Assembly (NCBI RefSeq): GCF_002261335.1
Contig: NZ_NEVL01000006.1
Location: forward strand, 390,593 to 454,592
Length of the DNA: 64,000 nt
Source: Bordetella genomosp. 1
GTDB taxonomy: Bacteria > Pseudomonadota > Gammaproteobacteria > Burkholderiales > Burkholderiaceae_B
Direction: 5' to 3'
Below are positions 55,757-64,000 of this stretch, piece after piece. Positions within the stretch are counted from its first letter, which is position 1. Each line of letters begins with the position of its first letter. Under the pieces are notes generated by a model that saw only the letters and a list, made by a program, of their open reading frames with translations, was not told where the DNA came from and searched no databases. Made by a program: the position numbers and the translations under genes.

Positions 55757-57201
55757 TTGCTCTTGGCGGGCTCGACTCCGGACGGCGTGATCGTCATGCG
55801 CTGCGTGGTGCCGGAGGCGTTGGGCTTGATGTCGGCCTTGGCCTGCGCGCGTGCCGAGCCCTTCTGGACCGGCTTGCCGGCGAGCAGGTTGAGCGCCTGT
55901 TGCAGCTGGAAGTCGTCCTTGCCGCCGAACTCGAAGACCTTGCCGGTGGGCGGCTCGATCGCGCTCGGATCCGACTTCACTTCGGAGTCGGGGCTCTGCT
56001 GGTTTGCCAGGTGACGCTGCAGGTCGGCTTCGCGCGGCAGGTTGAACAGGTCGCCGTTGGCGGTGTCGGCCACGATGTAGTCGGGCACGATGCCGGTGGC
56101 CTGGATCGAGCGGCCGTTGGGCGTGAAGTAGCGCGAGGTGGTGAGCTTGACCGCCGTGGTCTCGGACAGCGGCAGGATGACCTGCACCGAGCCCTTGCCG
56201 AACGTGCGGTTGCCCATGACCTTGGCGCGCTTGTGGTCCTGCAGCGCGCCGGCCACGATCTCGGACGCCGAGGCCGAGCCGACGTTGACCAGCACCACCA
56301 TCGGCACGGTCTTGGTCCAGGCCGGCAGGTCGGACAGGTAGTTGCCTTCGCCGCGGGCGTATTCCGAGGGGGTGGCCAGGTACTTGTGACGCGAGTCCGG
56401 GGTGCGGCCGTCGGTCGACACCACCAGGGCGTCGGAGGGCAGGAACGCGCCCGACACGCCGATGGCGCTGGTCAGCAGGCCGCCCGGGTCGTTGCGCAGG
56501 TCGAGGACGAGGCCCTTGGGCGCGCCCTTGGCACCGAGCTCCTTGAGCTGGCGCGCGAGGTCGGAGCCGGTCTTTTCCTGGAACTGGGCGATGCGGACAT
56601 AGGCCACGCCGTCATCGAGGGTCTTGCTGCGGACGCTGCGCACCTTGATGATGTCGCGCACGATCTTGATCACCAGCGGCGCCGGCCGGTCGGCGCGCAC
56701 GATGGTGAGCGTGATCGGCGACTTCGGCGCGCCGCGCATGAGCTTGACGGCGTCGTTGAGCGACATGCCCTTGGTGGGCGTATCGTCGATCTTGATGACG
56801 AGGTCGCCCGCCATGATGCCGGCACGCGCGGCCGGGGTGTCTTCGATCGGCGAGATCACCTTGACGAAGCCATCCTCGGCGCCCACTTCGATGCCCAGGC
56901 CGCCAAACTCGCCCTGCGTGGCGGTCTGCATGTCGCGGAAGGCTTCGGCATCGAGATAGGCCGAGTGCGGGTCGAGGTTGGACACCATGCCGGAGATGGC
57001 ATTGGAGATCAGCGTCTTGTCGTCGACGGGCTCGACGTAGTTGTTCTTGATGGCGGCGAAGACGTTGCTCAGCTGCCGCAGCTCGTCGAGCGGCAGCGGA
57101 CTGCCGCGCTGCGCAACGGCAGTGACGCCCACGCTCAGCAACACACCGGCGACGAGGCCGATGGACACCAGACCGAAACCACGAAACTTGCGAGTGCTCA
57201 T
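55753..57201 (-). CDS. ctpA: S41-family carboxyl-terminal processing protease
   Basis: The 482-residue periplasmic protease has an N-terminal signal anchor (VSIGLVAGVLLSVGVTAVA), a PDZ domain at about residues 85-170 (GGLGIEVGAEDGFVKVISPI), and the Ser-Lys dyad S311 in GSASASE and K336 in TFGKGSVQ. It trims proteins with nonpolar C-termini and is often linked to control of peptidoglycan hydrolases; here it lies 27 bases after envC. The second ATG (57201) has the better spaced AGGA site; a first ATG at 57207 would add two residues. Confidence 0.93.
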   Translation of the reverse strand: MSTRKFRGFGLVSIGLVAGVLLSVGVTAVAQRGSPLPLDELRQLSNVFAAIKNNYVEPVDDKTLISNAISGMVSNLDPHSAYLDAEAFRDMQTATQGEFGGLGIEVGAEDGFVKVISPIEDTPAARAGIMAGDLVIKIDDTPTKGMSLNDAVKLMRGAPKSPITLTIVRADRPAPLVIKIVRDIIKVRSVRSKTLDDGVAYVRIAQFQEKTGSDLARQLKELGAKGAPKGLVLDLRNDPGGLLTSAIGVSGAFLPSDALVVSTDGRTPDSRHKYLATPSEYARGEGNYLSDLPAWTKTVPMVVLVNVGSASASEIVAGALQDHKRAKVMGNRTFGKGSVQVILPLSETTAVKLTTSRYFTPNGRSIQATGIVPDYIVADTANGDLFNLPREADLQRHLANQQSPDSEVKSDPSAIEPPTGKVFEFGGKDDFQLQQALNLLAGKPVQKGSARAQAKADIKPNASGTTQRMTITPSGVEPAKSK

Positions 57202-57228
57202 GCACACATCCTGATTTTGTACCGGGAA

Positions 57229-58800
57229 CTACAGGGCCAGCCACTGGGCTGGATCCACCGGAGCACCGCGATGGCGAATTTCAAAGTATAGGCCCGATTC
57301 GACCTGACCGCCCGTAGCCCCAACAGTAGCAATAGTATCGCCCGTTGCCACCCTGTCGCCTACCCGCTTGAGCAGCGACTGGTTATAAGCGTAGACCGTC
57401 AGGTATTGCTGGCCGTGATCCACGATGATGAGATTACCGAATCCGCGCAACCATTCCGAGTAGACCACAGTGCCGGGCGCCACCGCCTTCACCGGCGTGC
57501 CCTCGGCGGCGCGCAGCACGATGCCGCGCCAGACGCCGCCGTCGGGGCGGTCGACCCCGAACCGGCCCTGCACGTTGCCGCGCACCGGGGCCGGCAGGCC
57601 CTTGCGCAGGCCGTTGCCGCCGCCGACCAGCGGGCGCGCGGACTCCGAGGGTTCGGCCGCGGCCGTGCGGGTTTCGGGTTGGACCGTCTTTTCGGGTTCG
57701 GGTTCAGCGCGGCGGGCGGGCGGCTGGGCAGGCGGCTGTTCCGTGAGACGGCCGTGCGAGCTGCCGGGCACCGGCCGCAGGCCGGCGGCGTCGGGATCGG
57801 CCACCACCACCGGGCCGCGCGCGGCCTGTTCGGCCTGCTCGCGCGCCCGCGCGGCGTCGCGGGCCTGGTCGGCCCGATCCTTGTCCTGGGCGGCGCGGCG
57901 TTGCGCCTCGGCCTGCTTCTGCGCGTCGCGCTGGGCCTGCGCCTGGCGCGCGGCCTCCGCGCGGCGCGCCTCTTCGGCCCGGCGCGCTTCCTCGGCACGG
58001 CGGGCGGCCTCGGCCTTGCGGCGGGCCTCCTCGGCGGCGCGGCGGCGCGCCTCTTCCTCGGCCTGTTTGGTGATGGCCACGTCCAGGTCGCCGATCAGGC
58101 GCGACAGGCGCTGGTCGTCGCGACCGAGCTTGCTGGCCTCGGCGCGCTGGGCGTTGATCTGTCCCTCAAGCTTTGCGAGCAGGGTGGCGCGTTCTTTTTG
58201 CTGGGTGACCAGCGCGGCCTTCTGCTCGGTGGTTTCCTCGACCAGCCGGCGCGCCTCGGCGCGGCGGGCGTCGGCCCGGCCCTGCAGGTTGGCCAGCCGC
58301 TCGAGCTCCTGGCGCACCTCGGTCACGGCCTGCGCGCGGGCGCGCGAGACGTAATCGAGATAGCCGAGATTGCGGCCCAGCTGCTGCGGGTCGCCGCCCG
58401 ACAGCAGCTCGGTCCAGGGCGACAGGCCGCTGGTGTACTGGGTGCGCAGCTGCTCGGAGAGCTCGGTGCGGCGCTTGGCCAGCACGGCGCTCTGGGCGGT
58501 GATCTGCTTGTCGAGCGTGGCGATGTCGAGGTCGGCCTGGTGCGAGGCCTCGCCGAGTTCGCGCAGACGCCGGTTGATGGCCGAGATGGCCGACTCCGAG
58601 GTCTTGAGCGCGTCGGCCGCTTCCTTGCGGGCGGCCTCGCGCTCGTCGATCTCTTTCTGCAGCGATCCGATGCGGTCGCGCAGCGCGGCCTGCTGCCGTT
58701 CGGCCTCGGACTGGCGTCCGGCCAGATCCGTCGAAACCGCCCAGGCCGCCGGCGTACCCGCCAGACAGCCCAACAACAGCAAACCCGCCGCGAACCGCAT
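57229..58800 (-). CDS. envC: Murein hydrolase activator EnvC
   Basis: The 523-residue protein has a signal peptide (FAAGLLLLGCLAGTPAAWA), a long coiled coil (residues about 25-260, rich in Glu, Arg and Ala), a low-complexity Arg/Ala/Glu and Pro-rich linker, and a C-terminal LytM/M23 domain (VDHGQQYLTVYAYNQSLLKR, GATGGQVESGLYFEIRHRG). The HxH zinc motif of active M23 peptidases is replaced by LYFEIR, so it is an EnvC-type activator of division amidases and not an enzyme. It sits between gpmA and ctpA on the same strand. Confidence 0.92.
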   Translation of the reverse strand: MRFAAGLLLLGCLAGTPAAWAVSTDLAGRQSEAERQQAALRDRIGSLQKEIDEREAARKEAADALKTSESAISAINRRLRELGEASHQADLDIATLDKQITAQSAVLAKRRTELSEQLRTQYTSGLSPWTELLSGGDPQQLGRNLGYLDYVSRARAQAVTEVRQELERLANLQGRADARRAEARRLVEETTEQKAALVTQQKERATLLAKLEGQINAQRAEASKLGRDDQRLSRLIGDLDVAITKQAEEEARRRAAEEARRKAEAARRAEEARRAEEARRAEAARQAQAQRDAQKQAEAQRRAAQDKDRADQARDAARAREQAEQAARGPVVVADPDAAGLRPVPGSSHGRLTEQPPAQPPARRAEPEPEKTVQPETRTAAAEPSESARPLVGGGNGLRKGLPAPVRGNVQGRFGVDRPDGGVWRGIVLRAAEGTPVKAVAPGTVVYSEWLRGFGNLIIVDHGQQYLTVYAYNQSLLKRVGDRVATGDTIATVGATGGQVESGLYFEIRHRGAPVDPAQWLAL

Positions 58801-58804
58801 GGAA

Positions 58805-59557
58805 TCAGTCCTTCTTTGCCTTGCCCTGCGCGGCCACGGCCGCCATTGCCGCCTCGATCTCGGCGGCATCGCCAAGATAATAGTGGCGAATCGGGCGCAG
58901 GTCATCGTCCAGTTCGTAGACGAGCGGCTGGCCGGTCGGGATGTTGAGGTTGACGATGTCGTCGTCCGAGATGCCGTCGAGGTGCTTGATCAGGGCGCGC
59001 AGGCTGTTGCCGTGCGCGGCGATCAGCACGCGGCGGCCGGCGCGGATGGCCGGGGCGATCGATTCGTTCCAGAACGGCAGCACGCGCGCCACGGTGTCCT
59101 GCAGGCACTCGGTGGCCGGCAGTTGCTCGGCCGGGATCTTGGCGTAGCGGCTGTCGAAGCGCGGGTGGCGCGGGTCGTCGAGATCGAGGGGCTCGGGCGC
59201 GATGGCGTAGGCACGGCGCCAGATCAGCACCTGCTCGTCGCCGTACTTGGCGGCCGTCTCGGCCTTGTTCAGGCCCTGAAGCTGGCCGTAGTGGCGCTCG
59301 TTCAGGCGCCAGTTCACGCCCACCGGGGTATACATGGCGTCCATGGCGTCCAGGGCGATCCACAGGGTGCGGATGGCGCGCTTGAGCACCGAGGTGTAGG
59401 CGAGGTCGAAGACGTAGCCTTCCTGCTTGAGCAACTCACCCGCCTTGCGGGCCTGCTCGCGGCCGGTTTCCGTGAGGTCCACGTCGGTCCAGCCGGTGAA
59501 GCGGTTTTCGAGGTTCCACTGGCTTTCGCCGTGGCGCATCAGGACAAGTTTATGCAT
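58805..59557 (-). CDS. gpmA: 2,3-bisphosphoglycerate-dependent phosphoglycerate mutase
   Basis: The 250-residue glycolytic enzyme interconverts 3- and 2-phosphoglycerate. The phosphorylated histidine is H9 in [10 protein letters not shown], followed by [15 protein letters not shown]; the second catalytic His lies in [13 protein letters not shown], and RRAYAIAP is present. It starts the minus-strand gpmA-envC-ctpA-moeB block, with envC five bases after its stop. Confidence 0.97.
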   Translation of the reverse strand: MHKLVLMRHGESQWNLENRFTGWTDVDLTETGREQARKAGELLKQEGYVFDLAYTSVLKRAIRTLWIALDAMDAMYTPVGVNWRLNERHYGQLQGLNKAETAAKYGDEQVLIWRRAYAIAPEPLDLDDPRHPRFDSRYAKIPAEQLPATECLQDTVARVLPFWNESIAPAIRAGRRVLIAAHGNSLRALIKHLDGISDDDIVNLNIPTGQPLVYELDDDLRPIRHYYLGDAAEIEAAMAAVAAQGKAKKD

Positions 59558-59760
59558 GGTATCGGCCGCAAAAAGGGCGGGTTGAAGTTGAACAATGAGC
59601 TCATTTTATAATTGAGCGATTTTGCCCCAGGCTTTGCCCTCCCGGCGCGCTTTTCGGCGCCGGGCCATCGTCATCAGGCCTGGGCGGGTTTCATGCCTCT
59701 TTTTACCCCGCTCGACCGGGGTTGGCGCCCCGCCCGACCGGCCGCACTTCAGGATGCCCC
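59558..59760. promoter_or_regulatory. Divergent promoter region between gpmA and the rhodanese gene
   Basis: The plus strand has TATAAT at 59607-59612 with TTGAAG 19 bases upstream (59582-59587), and the same A/T-rich stretch offers TATAAA on the minus strand. A GCTCA/TGAGC inverted repeat (59599-59603 and 59613-59617) encloses the -10. No gene is present. Confidence 0.5.
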
Positions 59761-60183
59761 GTGGATCTGCTGCACTTCTTGCTCGACCAGAACAATATCT
59801 TCATCGCCGCCGTGGCCGTGGTCGCCGGTGTCATGCTGTGCCTGCCCGGCCTGCGCAAGGGCCGCGGCGCCAACGCCGTCGACATCAATGCCGCCACCCA
59901 GCTCGTGAACAAGAGCCAGGCGGTGTGGGTCGACGTGCGTCCCGCCGAGCAGTTCCAGGCCGGCCACATCGCGCAGGCCCGCAGCCTGCCCGCCCAGGAC
60001 CTCGAAGCCAAGGCCGGTAACCTGCCCAAGAACAAGCCGCTGATCCTGGTGTGCGAACAGGGCCGCTCGGCCCCGCGCATCGCGGCGCGCCTGCGTTCGC
60101 AGGGCTTTGCCGACGTCTACACTCTCGAAGGTGGCATGCGTGCCTGGTACGCGGCCAACCTGCCCGTGACGCAAAAGGGCTGA
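59761..60183 (+). CDS. Membrane-anchored rhodanese-like protein
   Basis: The 140-residue protein begins with a single hydrophobic segment (IFIAAVAVVAGVMLCLPGL), then a rhodanese domain with WVDVRPAEQFQAGHI and the active-site loop LVCEQGRSAPR, cysteine C98. Such proteins transfer sulfane sulfur. The GTG at 59761 (DLLHFLLDQNN follows) fits the family better than the upstream ATG at 59722. It opens the rhodanese-grxC-secB-gpsA block, the usual betaproteobacterial order. Confidence 0.9.
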   Translation: MDLLHFLLDQNNIFIAAVAVVAGVMLCLPGLRKGRGANAVDINAATQLVNKSQAVWVDVRPAEQFQAGHIAQARSLPAQDLEAKAGNLPKNKPLILVCEQGRSAPRIAARLRSQGFADVYTLEGGMRAWYAANLPVTQKG

Positions 60184-60222
60184 GCCCGCGCCACGTCTGT
60201 TTCCCCTGACGGAGCGATCCTC

Positions 60223-60480
60223 ATGAAGAAAGTTGTCATGTACAGCAAGGACTATTGTCCTTACTGCTCTCGTGCCGAAAAACTGCTGCTCGACCGCGGC
60301 GTCACCGACCTGGAAAAGATCCAGATCGACCGCGATGCGGCCCAGCGTGACATCATGATCGAGCGCACGGGCCGCCGCACCGTGCCGCAGATTTTCATCG
60401 GCGACACGCACGTCGGCGGTTGCGACGACCTGCAGGCGCTCGACCGCTCCGGCGGCCTGCTGCCCCTGCTCAACGGCTGA
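60223..60480 (+). CDS. grxC: Glutaredoxin 3 (GrxC)
   Basis: The 85-residue dithiol glutaredoxin has the active site C12-P-Y-C15, the cis-Pro segment TVPQIFIG and the GGCDDLQAL glutathione-binding end. It reduces disulfides with glutathione in the cytoplasm. It lies 39 bases after the rhodanese gene and 54 bases before secB. Confidence 0.97.
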   Translation: MKKVVMYSKDYCPYCSRAEKLLLDRGVTDLEKIQIDRDAAQRDIMIERTGRRTVPQIFIGDTHVGGCDDLQALDRSGGLLPLLNG

Positions 60481-60534
60481 CGGCGCCCGCGCCCACGCCA
60501 ACCTCCCGCATCAACACCCACACCGGAAATTCTC

Positions 60535-61059
60535 ATGGCTGACCAGGACCAAACCAACCAGCAAGCGGGCTCGGACGCGCCCTCGTTCAATCTGCAGCGC
60601 GTCTATCTGAAAGACCTGTCGCTGGAAATGCCCAACGCGCCTCACGTGTTCCTCGAGCAGGAGGCTCCCCAGGTCGAGGTCTCGATCAACGTCGGCGGTC
60701 AGCGCCTGGCCGACACCGTGTTCGAATCCACCGTCACCGTGACCGTCACGACGCGCATCAACGACAAGGTCCTGTACCTGGTCGAAGGCACGCAAGCCGG
60801 CATCTTCGAACTGGCCAACATCCCCGAAGAGCAGATGGATCCGCTGCTGGGCATCGTGTGCCCGACCATGCTGTATCCGTACCTGCGCGCCAACATCGCC
60901 GACGCGATCACCCGCACCTCGATGCCCGCCCTGCACCTGGCCGAAGTCAACTTCCAGGCCCTGTACGAACAGCGCATCGCCGAGCTGCAACAGCAGCAAC
61001 AAGGCGCCAACGGCAACGATTCCGGCATCATCCTGCCCCCGGGCACGACGCGCCAGTAA
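60535..61059 (+). CDS. secB: Protein-export chaperone SecB
   Basis: SecB keeps precursors unfolded and hands them to SecA. The 174-residue protein shows the family sequence ([57 protein letters not shown]) with a Gln-rich, acidic-poor tail. It precedes gpsA by seven bases, the conserved secB-gpsA linkage. Confidence 0.97.
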   Translation: MADQDQTNQQAGSDAPSFNLQRVYLKDLSLEMPNAPHVFLEQEAPQVEVSINVGGQRLADTVFESTVTVTVTTRINDKVLYLVEGTQAGIFELANIPEEQMDPLLGIVCPTMLYPYLRANIADAITRTSMPALHLAEVNFQALYEQRIAELQQQQQGANGNDSGIILPPGTTRQ

Positions 61060-61066
61060 GGCTGCC

Positions 61067-62122
61067 ATGAGCTCGATCGCCGCCCGCCGACTGCGCGTTG
61101 CCGTTCTCGGCGCGGGCAGCTGGGGCACCGCGCTGGCCGCCGCGGCCAGCCGCCGCCACCCCACCCAGCTGTGGGCGCGCGATGCCTCGCAGGCGCAGGC
61201 CATGGCCCGCGCCCGCGAGAACGAGCGCTACCTGCCCGGCGTGGCCCTGCCCGCCGGGCTGGAGATCGGCGCCGACCTCGAACGCACGCTCGCGTTCCTG
61301 GCGGCCGGCACCGATCCCGCCCTCATCATTCTCGGGGTCCCCGTTGCCGGGTTGACCGCGATCTGCACCGAACTGGCCGCGCGCCTGCCCGCGCTCGGCC
61401 TGCAGGACACCCCCATCGTCTGGACCTGCAAGGGCTTCGAGGCCGACACCGCCCGCCTGCCCCACGAGATCGTGGCGGGCGCACTGGCGGGCCTGCCGGC
61501 CCTGGCCGGCGGCGTGCTGTCCGGCCCGTCGTTCGCGCGCGAAGTGGCGCGCGGCCTGCCCGTGGCGCTCACGGTGGCGAGCCATCGCCCCGGCGTCTGC
61601 CAGGCCGCCACCGACGCGCTGCACGGCGGCGCCGTGCGGGTCTATGCCAGCACCGACGTGGTGGGCGTGGAAGTCGGCGGCGCGTTGAAAAACGTGATCG
61701 CGGTGGCCTGCGGCATCTCCGATGGCCTGGACCTCGGCACCAACGCGCGCGCCGCGCTGATCACGCGCGGCCTGGCCGAAATGAGCCGCTTCGGCGTGGC
61801 GCTCGGCGCCCAGGCCGCCACCTTCGCCGGCCTCACCGGGCTGGGCGACCTGGTGCTCACGGCCACCGGCGAGCTCTCGCGCAACCGGCGCGTGGGCCTG
61901 GAGATCGGCGCCGGCCGCAAGCTCGACGACATCCTCGCCAGCGGCATGACCGCCGAAGGCGTGCGCTGCGCGCGCGCCGCGCTGGCCCGCGCCCAGGCCA
62001 TGGGCGTGGAGCTGCCCATCACCGAGGCCGTGTGCGCCGTGCTGTTCGAGGGCGTCGCGCCCATGACGGCAGTGTCGGCCCTGCTGGCGCGCGATGCACG
62101 CGCCGAAGCCGCGGAAGATTAA
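61067..62122 (+). CDS. gpsA: Glycerol-3-phosphate dehydrogenase [NAD(P)+]
   Basis: GpsA makes sn-glycerol 3-phosphate for phospholipid synthesis. The 351-residue protein has the Rossmann loop [12 protein letters not shown] near residue 13, the [15 protein letters not shown] motif, the catalytic Lys in [13 protein letters not shown] and the substrate-binding [13 protein letters not shown] with SRNRRVG. It is co-oriented with secB. An adjacent Bug gene begins 70 bases later. Confidence 0.97.
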   Translation: MSSIAARRLRVAVLGAGSWGTALAAAASRRHPTQLWARDASQAQAMARARENERYLPGVALPAGLEIGADLERTLAFLAAGTDPALIILGVPVAGLTAICTELAARLPALGLQDTPIVWTCKGFEADTARLPHEIVAGALAGLPALAGGVLSGPSFAREVARGLPVALTVASHRPGVCQAATDALHGGAVRVYASTDVVGVEVGGALKNVIAVACGISDGLDLGTNARAALITRGLAEMSRFGVALGAQAATFAGLTGLGDLVLTATGELSRNRRVGLEIGAGRKLDDILASGMTAEGVRCARAALARAQAMGVELPITEAVCAVLFEGVAPMTAVSALLARDARAEAAED

Positions 62123-62192
62123 AATTCCCGCCGGCCGCGCAGCGCGCGCGGCCCACGACAACAATCACGACCGCACACCAAAGGAACCCGTC

Positions 62193-63194
62193 ATGTCCCG
62201 CCTTCCCCTGCGCCGTCCGGGCGCCGCGCTGTCTGCCGCGCTGGCCGCCGCGCCGTTCGCCGTGCTGATGCCGCTGGCCGCGGCCCATGCCGACTGGCCC
62301 GACCGTCCGATCCACCTGGTGGTGCCCTTCCCGCCCGGCTCGTCGCCCGACATCCTGGCGCGCACCATCGCCGAGCCGCTGTCGCAGGCGCTCAAGCAGG
62401 CGATCGTGGTCGACAACAAGCCGGGCGCGGGCGGCAACATCGGCACCCGCGCGGTGGCGCAGGCCAAGCCCGACGGCTACACCCTGCTCTACACGATCAA
62501 CGGCCCGCTGGTCACCGCCCCCACGCTCTACAAGCGCACGCTGGGCTACGACCCGCTCAAGGATCTCGCGCCCATCACGCTGGTGGCCACCAGCCCCAAC
62601 GTGCTGACCGTGCCGGGCAACCTGCCGGTCGCCAACGTGCAGGACCTGGTCAAGCTGGCGCGCGACAAGGCCGGCGCGCTGAACTACGGCTCGGTCGGCC
62701 CCGGCAGCTCGGCCCACCTGGCGATGGAGATGTTCAAGGGCGACGCAAAGATCGACCTGGCCCACATCCCCTACCAGGGCTTCCCGCAAGTGATCTCGGC
62801 CATCATCGGCGGCGACGTGCAGGCCGGCTTCATGGTACCCGCCATCGCGATGCCGCAGGCGCGCGACGGCAAGGTCAAGGCGCTGGCCGTGACCAGCCTC
62901 GAGCCCAGCCCCCTGCTGCCCGGCGTGCCGACCATGGCGGCCCAGGGCTTCCCCGGCTTCGAATCGATCTCCTGGAACGCCATCCTGGCGCCGGCCGGCA
63001 CGCCCACGCCGGTGATCGAGCGGCTCAACAGCGAACTGGCCCGCATCATCGACAGCGAGGCCGTGAAGAAGCAGCTCGCGCTGCAATACTTCACGCCCGC
63101 CCCGTCCACGCCGCAGGCCCTGACCAAGCGCATCGTCGACGAGAAATCGCGGCTGGACGCCGTGATCGAGCGGCTCAAGCTCACGCTCGACTGA
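62193..63194 (+). CDS. Bug-family (TctC) periplasmic receptor
   Basis: This 333-residue receptor has a signal peptide (AALSAALAAAPFAVLMPL, cleavage near AAAHADW) and the motifs PFPPGSSPDILARTI (Ser and Pro replacing the usual Gly-Gly pattern) and DNKPGAGGNIGT. An AAGGAA site precedes the ATG at 62193; the longer upstream frame overlaps gpsA-derived sequence. No enzyme or regulator is adjacent, so its ligand is unknown, and a terminator follows at once. Confidence 0.92.
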   Translation: MSRLPLRRPGAALSAALAAAPFAVLMPLAAAHADWPDRPIHLVVPFPPGSSPDILARTIAEPLSQALKQAIVVDNKPGAGGNIGTRAVAQAKPDGYTLLYTINGPLVTAPTLYKRTLGYDPLKDLAPITLVATSPNVLTVPGNLPVANVQDLVKLARDKAGALNYGSVGPGSSAHLAMEMFKGDAKIDLAHIPYQGFPQVISAIIGGDVQAGFMVPAIAMPQARDGKVKALAVTSLEPSPLLPGVPTMAAQGFPGFESISWNAILAPAGTPTPVIERLNSELARIIDSEAVKKQLALQYFTPAPSTPQALTKRIVDEKSRLDAVIERLKLTLD

Positions 63195-63210
63195 ACCCGC
63201 GCAGCCATGA

Positions 63211-63241
63211 AAAAAACCGCCCTCCCGGGCGGTTTTTTTTT
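63211..63241 (+). terminator. Terminator between the Bug gene and trmL
   Basis: A 12-bp stem (63211-63222 with 63227-63238, ending in A/T pairs) with a four-base loop continues into a T tract. The six A residues on the left arm make it potentially bidirectional, serving trmL as well. Confidence 0.92.
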
Positions 63242-63259
63242 GCGCGACGGTCCTGCGGC

Positions 63260-63730
63260 TCAGACGCTGCCGGCGTAGCCCTGCTGGCGCCAGGCCTCGA
63301 ACACGGTGACGGCCACCGCGTTGGAGAGATTGAGGCTGCGCTGGCCCGGCAGCATGGGCAGGCGCAGGCGCTGGCCGGGGCCGAAGTGCGCCAGGTGCTC
63401 GTCGGACAGGCCGGCGGTCTCGCGGCCGAACACGAACACGTCGCCCGGCGCGAAGGCCAGGCCGACGATGCCGCGCGCGCCCTGCGTGGTGAGGGCGAAA
63501 ATGCGCTCGGGCGCCGCGCCGGTGGCCGCCAGCGCCGCCTCCAGCGTGTCGTGCACCTGCATGGGCTGCCATTCGTGATAGTCGAGCCCGGCGCGCTTGA
63601 GGCGCGTGTCGTCGAGCTCGAAGCCCAGCGGCCGCACCAGGTGCAGCTGCGCGCCGGTATTGGCGCACAGCCGGATGGCGTTGCCGGTGTTGGGCGGGAT
63701 TTCGGGGCAGACGAGGACGACGTGGAACAT
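63260..63730 (-). CDS. trmL: tRNA (cytidine(34)-2'-O)-methyltransferase TrmL
   Basis: The 156-residue SPOUT methyltransferase modifies the wobble base of tRNA-Leu isoacceptors. It has [20 protein letters not shown] at the start, [11 protein letters not shown], and the knotted SAM region [16 protein letters not shown] and [18 protein letters not shown]. It is convergent with the Bug gene and lies 25 bases downstream of the comF-like gene. Confidence 0.95.
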   Translation of the reverse strand: MFHVVLVCPEIPPNTGNAIRLCANTGAQLHLVRPLGFELDDTRLKRAGLDYHEWQPMQVHDTLEAALAATGAAPERIFALTTQGARGIVGLAFAPGDVFVFGRETAGLSDEHLAHFGPGQRLRLPMLPGQRSLNLSNAVAVTVFEAWRQQGYAGSV

Positions 63731-63755
63731 GGCGGGGCGATCAGCGGAACAATCG

Positions 63756-64000
63756 CTATTGTGCCAGCGCCGCGCCCCGCGCCGGCGTGCGTGCCGCCAC
63801 CAGCACCGTCACCGGCCCGGCCCCGGCGCGGCGCAGCGCCAGCGCGCAGGCCTGCGCCGTGGCGCCGGTGGTGAGCACGTCGTCGACCAGGATCACCGGC
63901 CGGCCGGCGCACTGCGCCGGGTCGGCCGCGAACACGCCGCGCAACGCGCGCCGGCGCCCGCGCGCGCCCTGCCCGTGCTGGCGCGGCACCTCGCGCAGGC
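63756..64000 (-). CDS. ComF-family phosphoribosyltransferase-like protein (truncated by window edge)
   Basis: The visible 81 C-terminal residues contain the PRPP-binding motif [18 protein letters not shown] and the RRRALRGVF segment typical of ComF/GntX proteins, which are linked to DNA uptake or to gluconate use. The N-terminal zinc-finger part lies beyond base 64000. The frame is open to the window edge. Confidence 0.85.
   Translation of the reverse strand, partial: LREVPRQHGQGARGRRRALRGVFAADPAQCAGRPVILVDDVLTTGATAQACALALRRAGAGPVTVLVAARTPARGAALAQ

Overview
The window is a GC-rich bacterial chromosome segment (stop-free antisense frames are everywhere, as expected at this base composition). 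Gene order and content point to Burkholderiales, most likely Alcaligenaceae (the Bordetella/Achromobacter/Pigmentiphaga neighbourhood). The evidence is the betaproteobacterial blocks rplU-rpmA-obgE-proB with ispB alongside, grxC-secB-gpsA and gpmA-envC-ctpA-moeB, together with four separate Bug-type (TctC family) solute receptors and many GntR, LysR and IclR regulators of small catabolic clusters. No rRNA, CRISPR array, insertion sequence or prophage was seen.

Layout. 1-2981: the end of a branched-chain amino-acid type ABC transporter operon (livM partial, livH, livG, livF, terminator). 3.3-5.7 kb: sulfite/nitrite reductase and its DUF934 partner. 5.7-10 kb, minus strand: hemA, prfA, prmC and grxD-ubiX (translation termination, haem and quinone supply). 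10-12.2 kb: tRNA-Phe followed by a small accessory patch holding a putative ADP-ribosyltransferase-like toxin with a small upstream partner and a lone SUKH/SMI1-type protein. 12.3-20.4 kb: a catabolic module with two GntR/FCD regulators, a ThDP enzyme, an NCS2 permease, a D-2-hydroxyacid dehydrogenase, a RidA protein and an aminotransferase, organised around one divergent promoter. 20.5-30.9 kb: a LysR-flanked beta-oxidation operon resembling the pim dicarboxylate genes (fused hydratase/dehydrogenase, thiolase, two acyl-CoA dehydrogenases, ligase, Bug receptor). 30.9-38.8 kb: two more Bug-containing clusters, one with a sulfatase and one with a GAF protein and a gamma-glutamyltransferase-like enzyme, each facing a LysR gene. 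38.9-39.8 kb: a vapBC toxin-antitoxin pair with a duplicated vapC tail, then tRNA-Pro. 39.9-46.7 kb: ispB, an FAH-family hydrolase/IclR pair, then rplU, rpmA, obgE and proB. 46.8-48.8 kb: an atypical receiver/winged-helix regulator, a divergent XRE regulator and a SecD-like lipoprotein. 49-51.1 kb: a TPP riboswitch and thiC. 51.2-54.9 kb: aldehyde dehydrogenase, FAD-linked 2-hydroxyacid oxidase and GntR regulator. 55-59.6 kb, minus strand: gpmA, envC, ctpA, moeB. 59.7-64 kb: rhodanese, grxC, secB, gpsA, a fourth Bug receptor, trmL and the end of a comF-like gene.

Housekeeping genes dominate, interleaved with regulator-plus-enzyme-plus-Bug cassettes whose substrates cannot be named from sequence. 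The least explained items are the putative ART-like toxin pair, the NCS2 permease with an extra C-terminal domain, the ThDP/RidA module, the orphan SecD-head lipoprotein and several clean palindromic operators between divergent genes.
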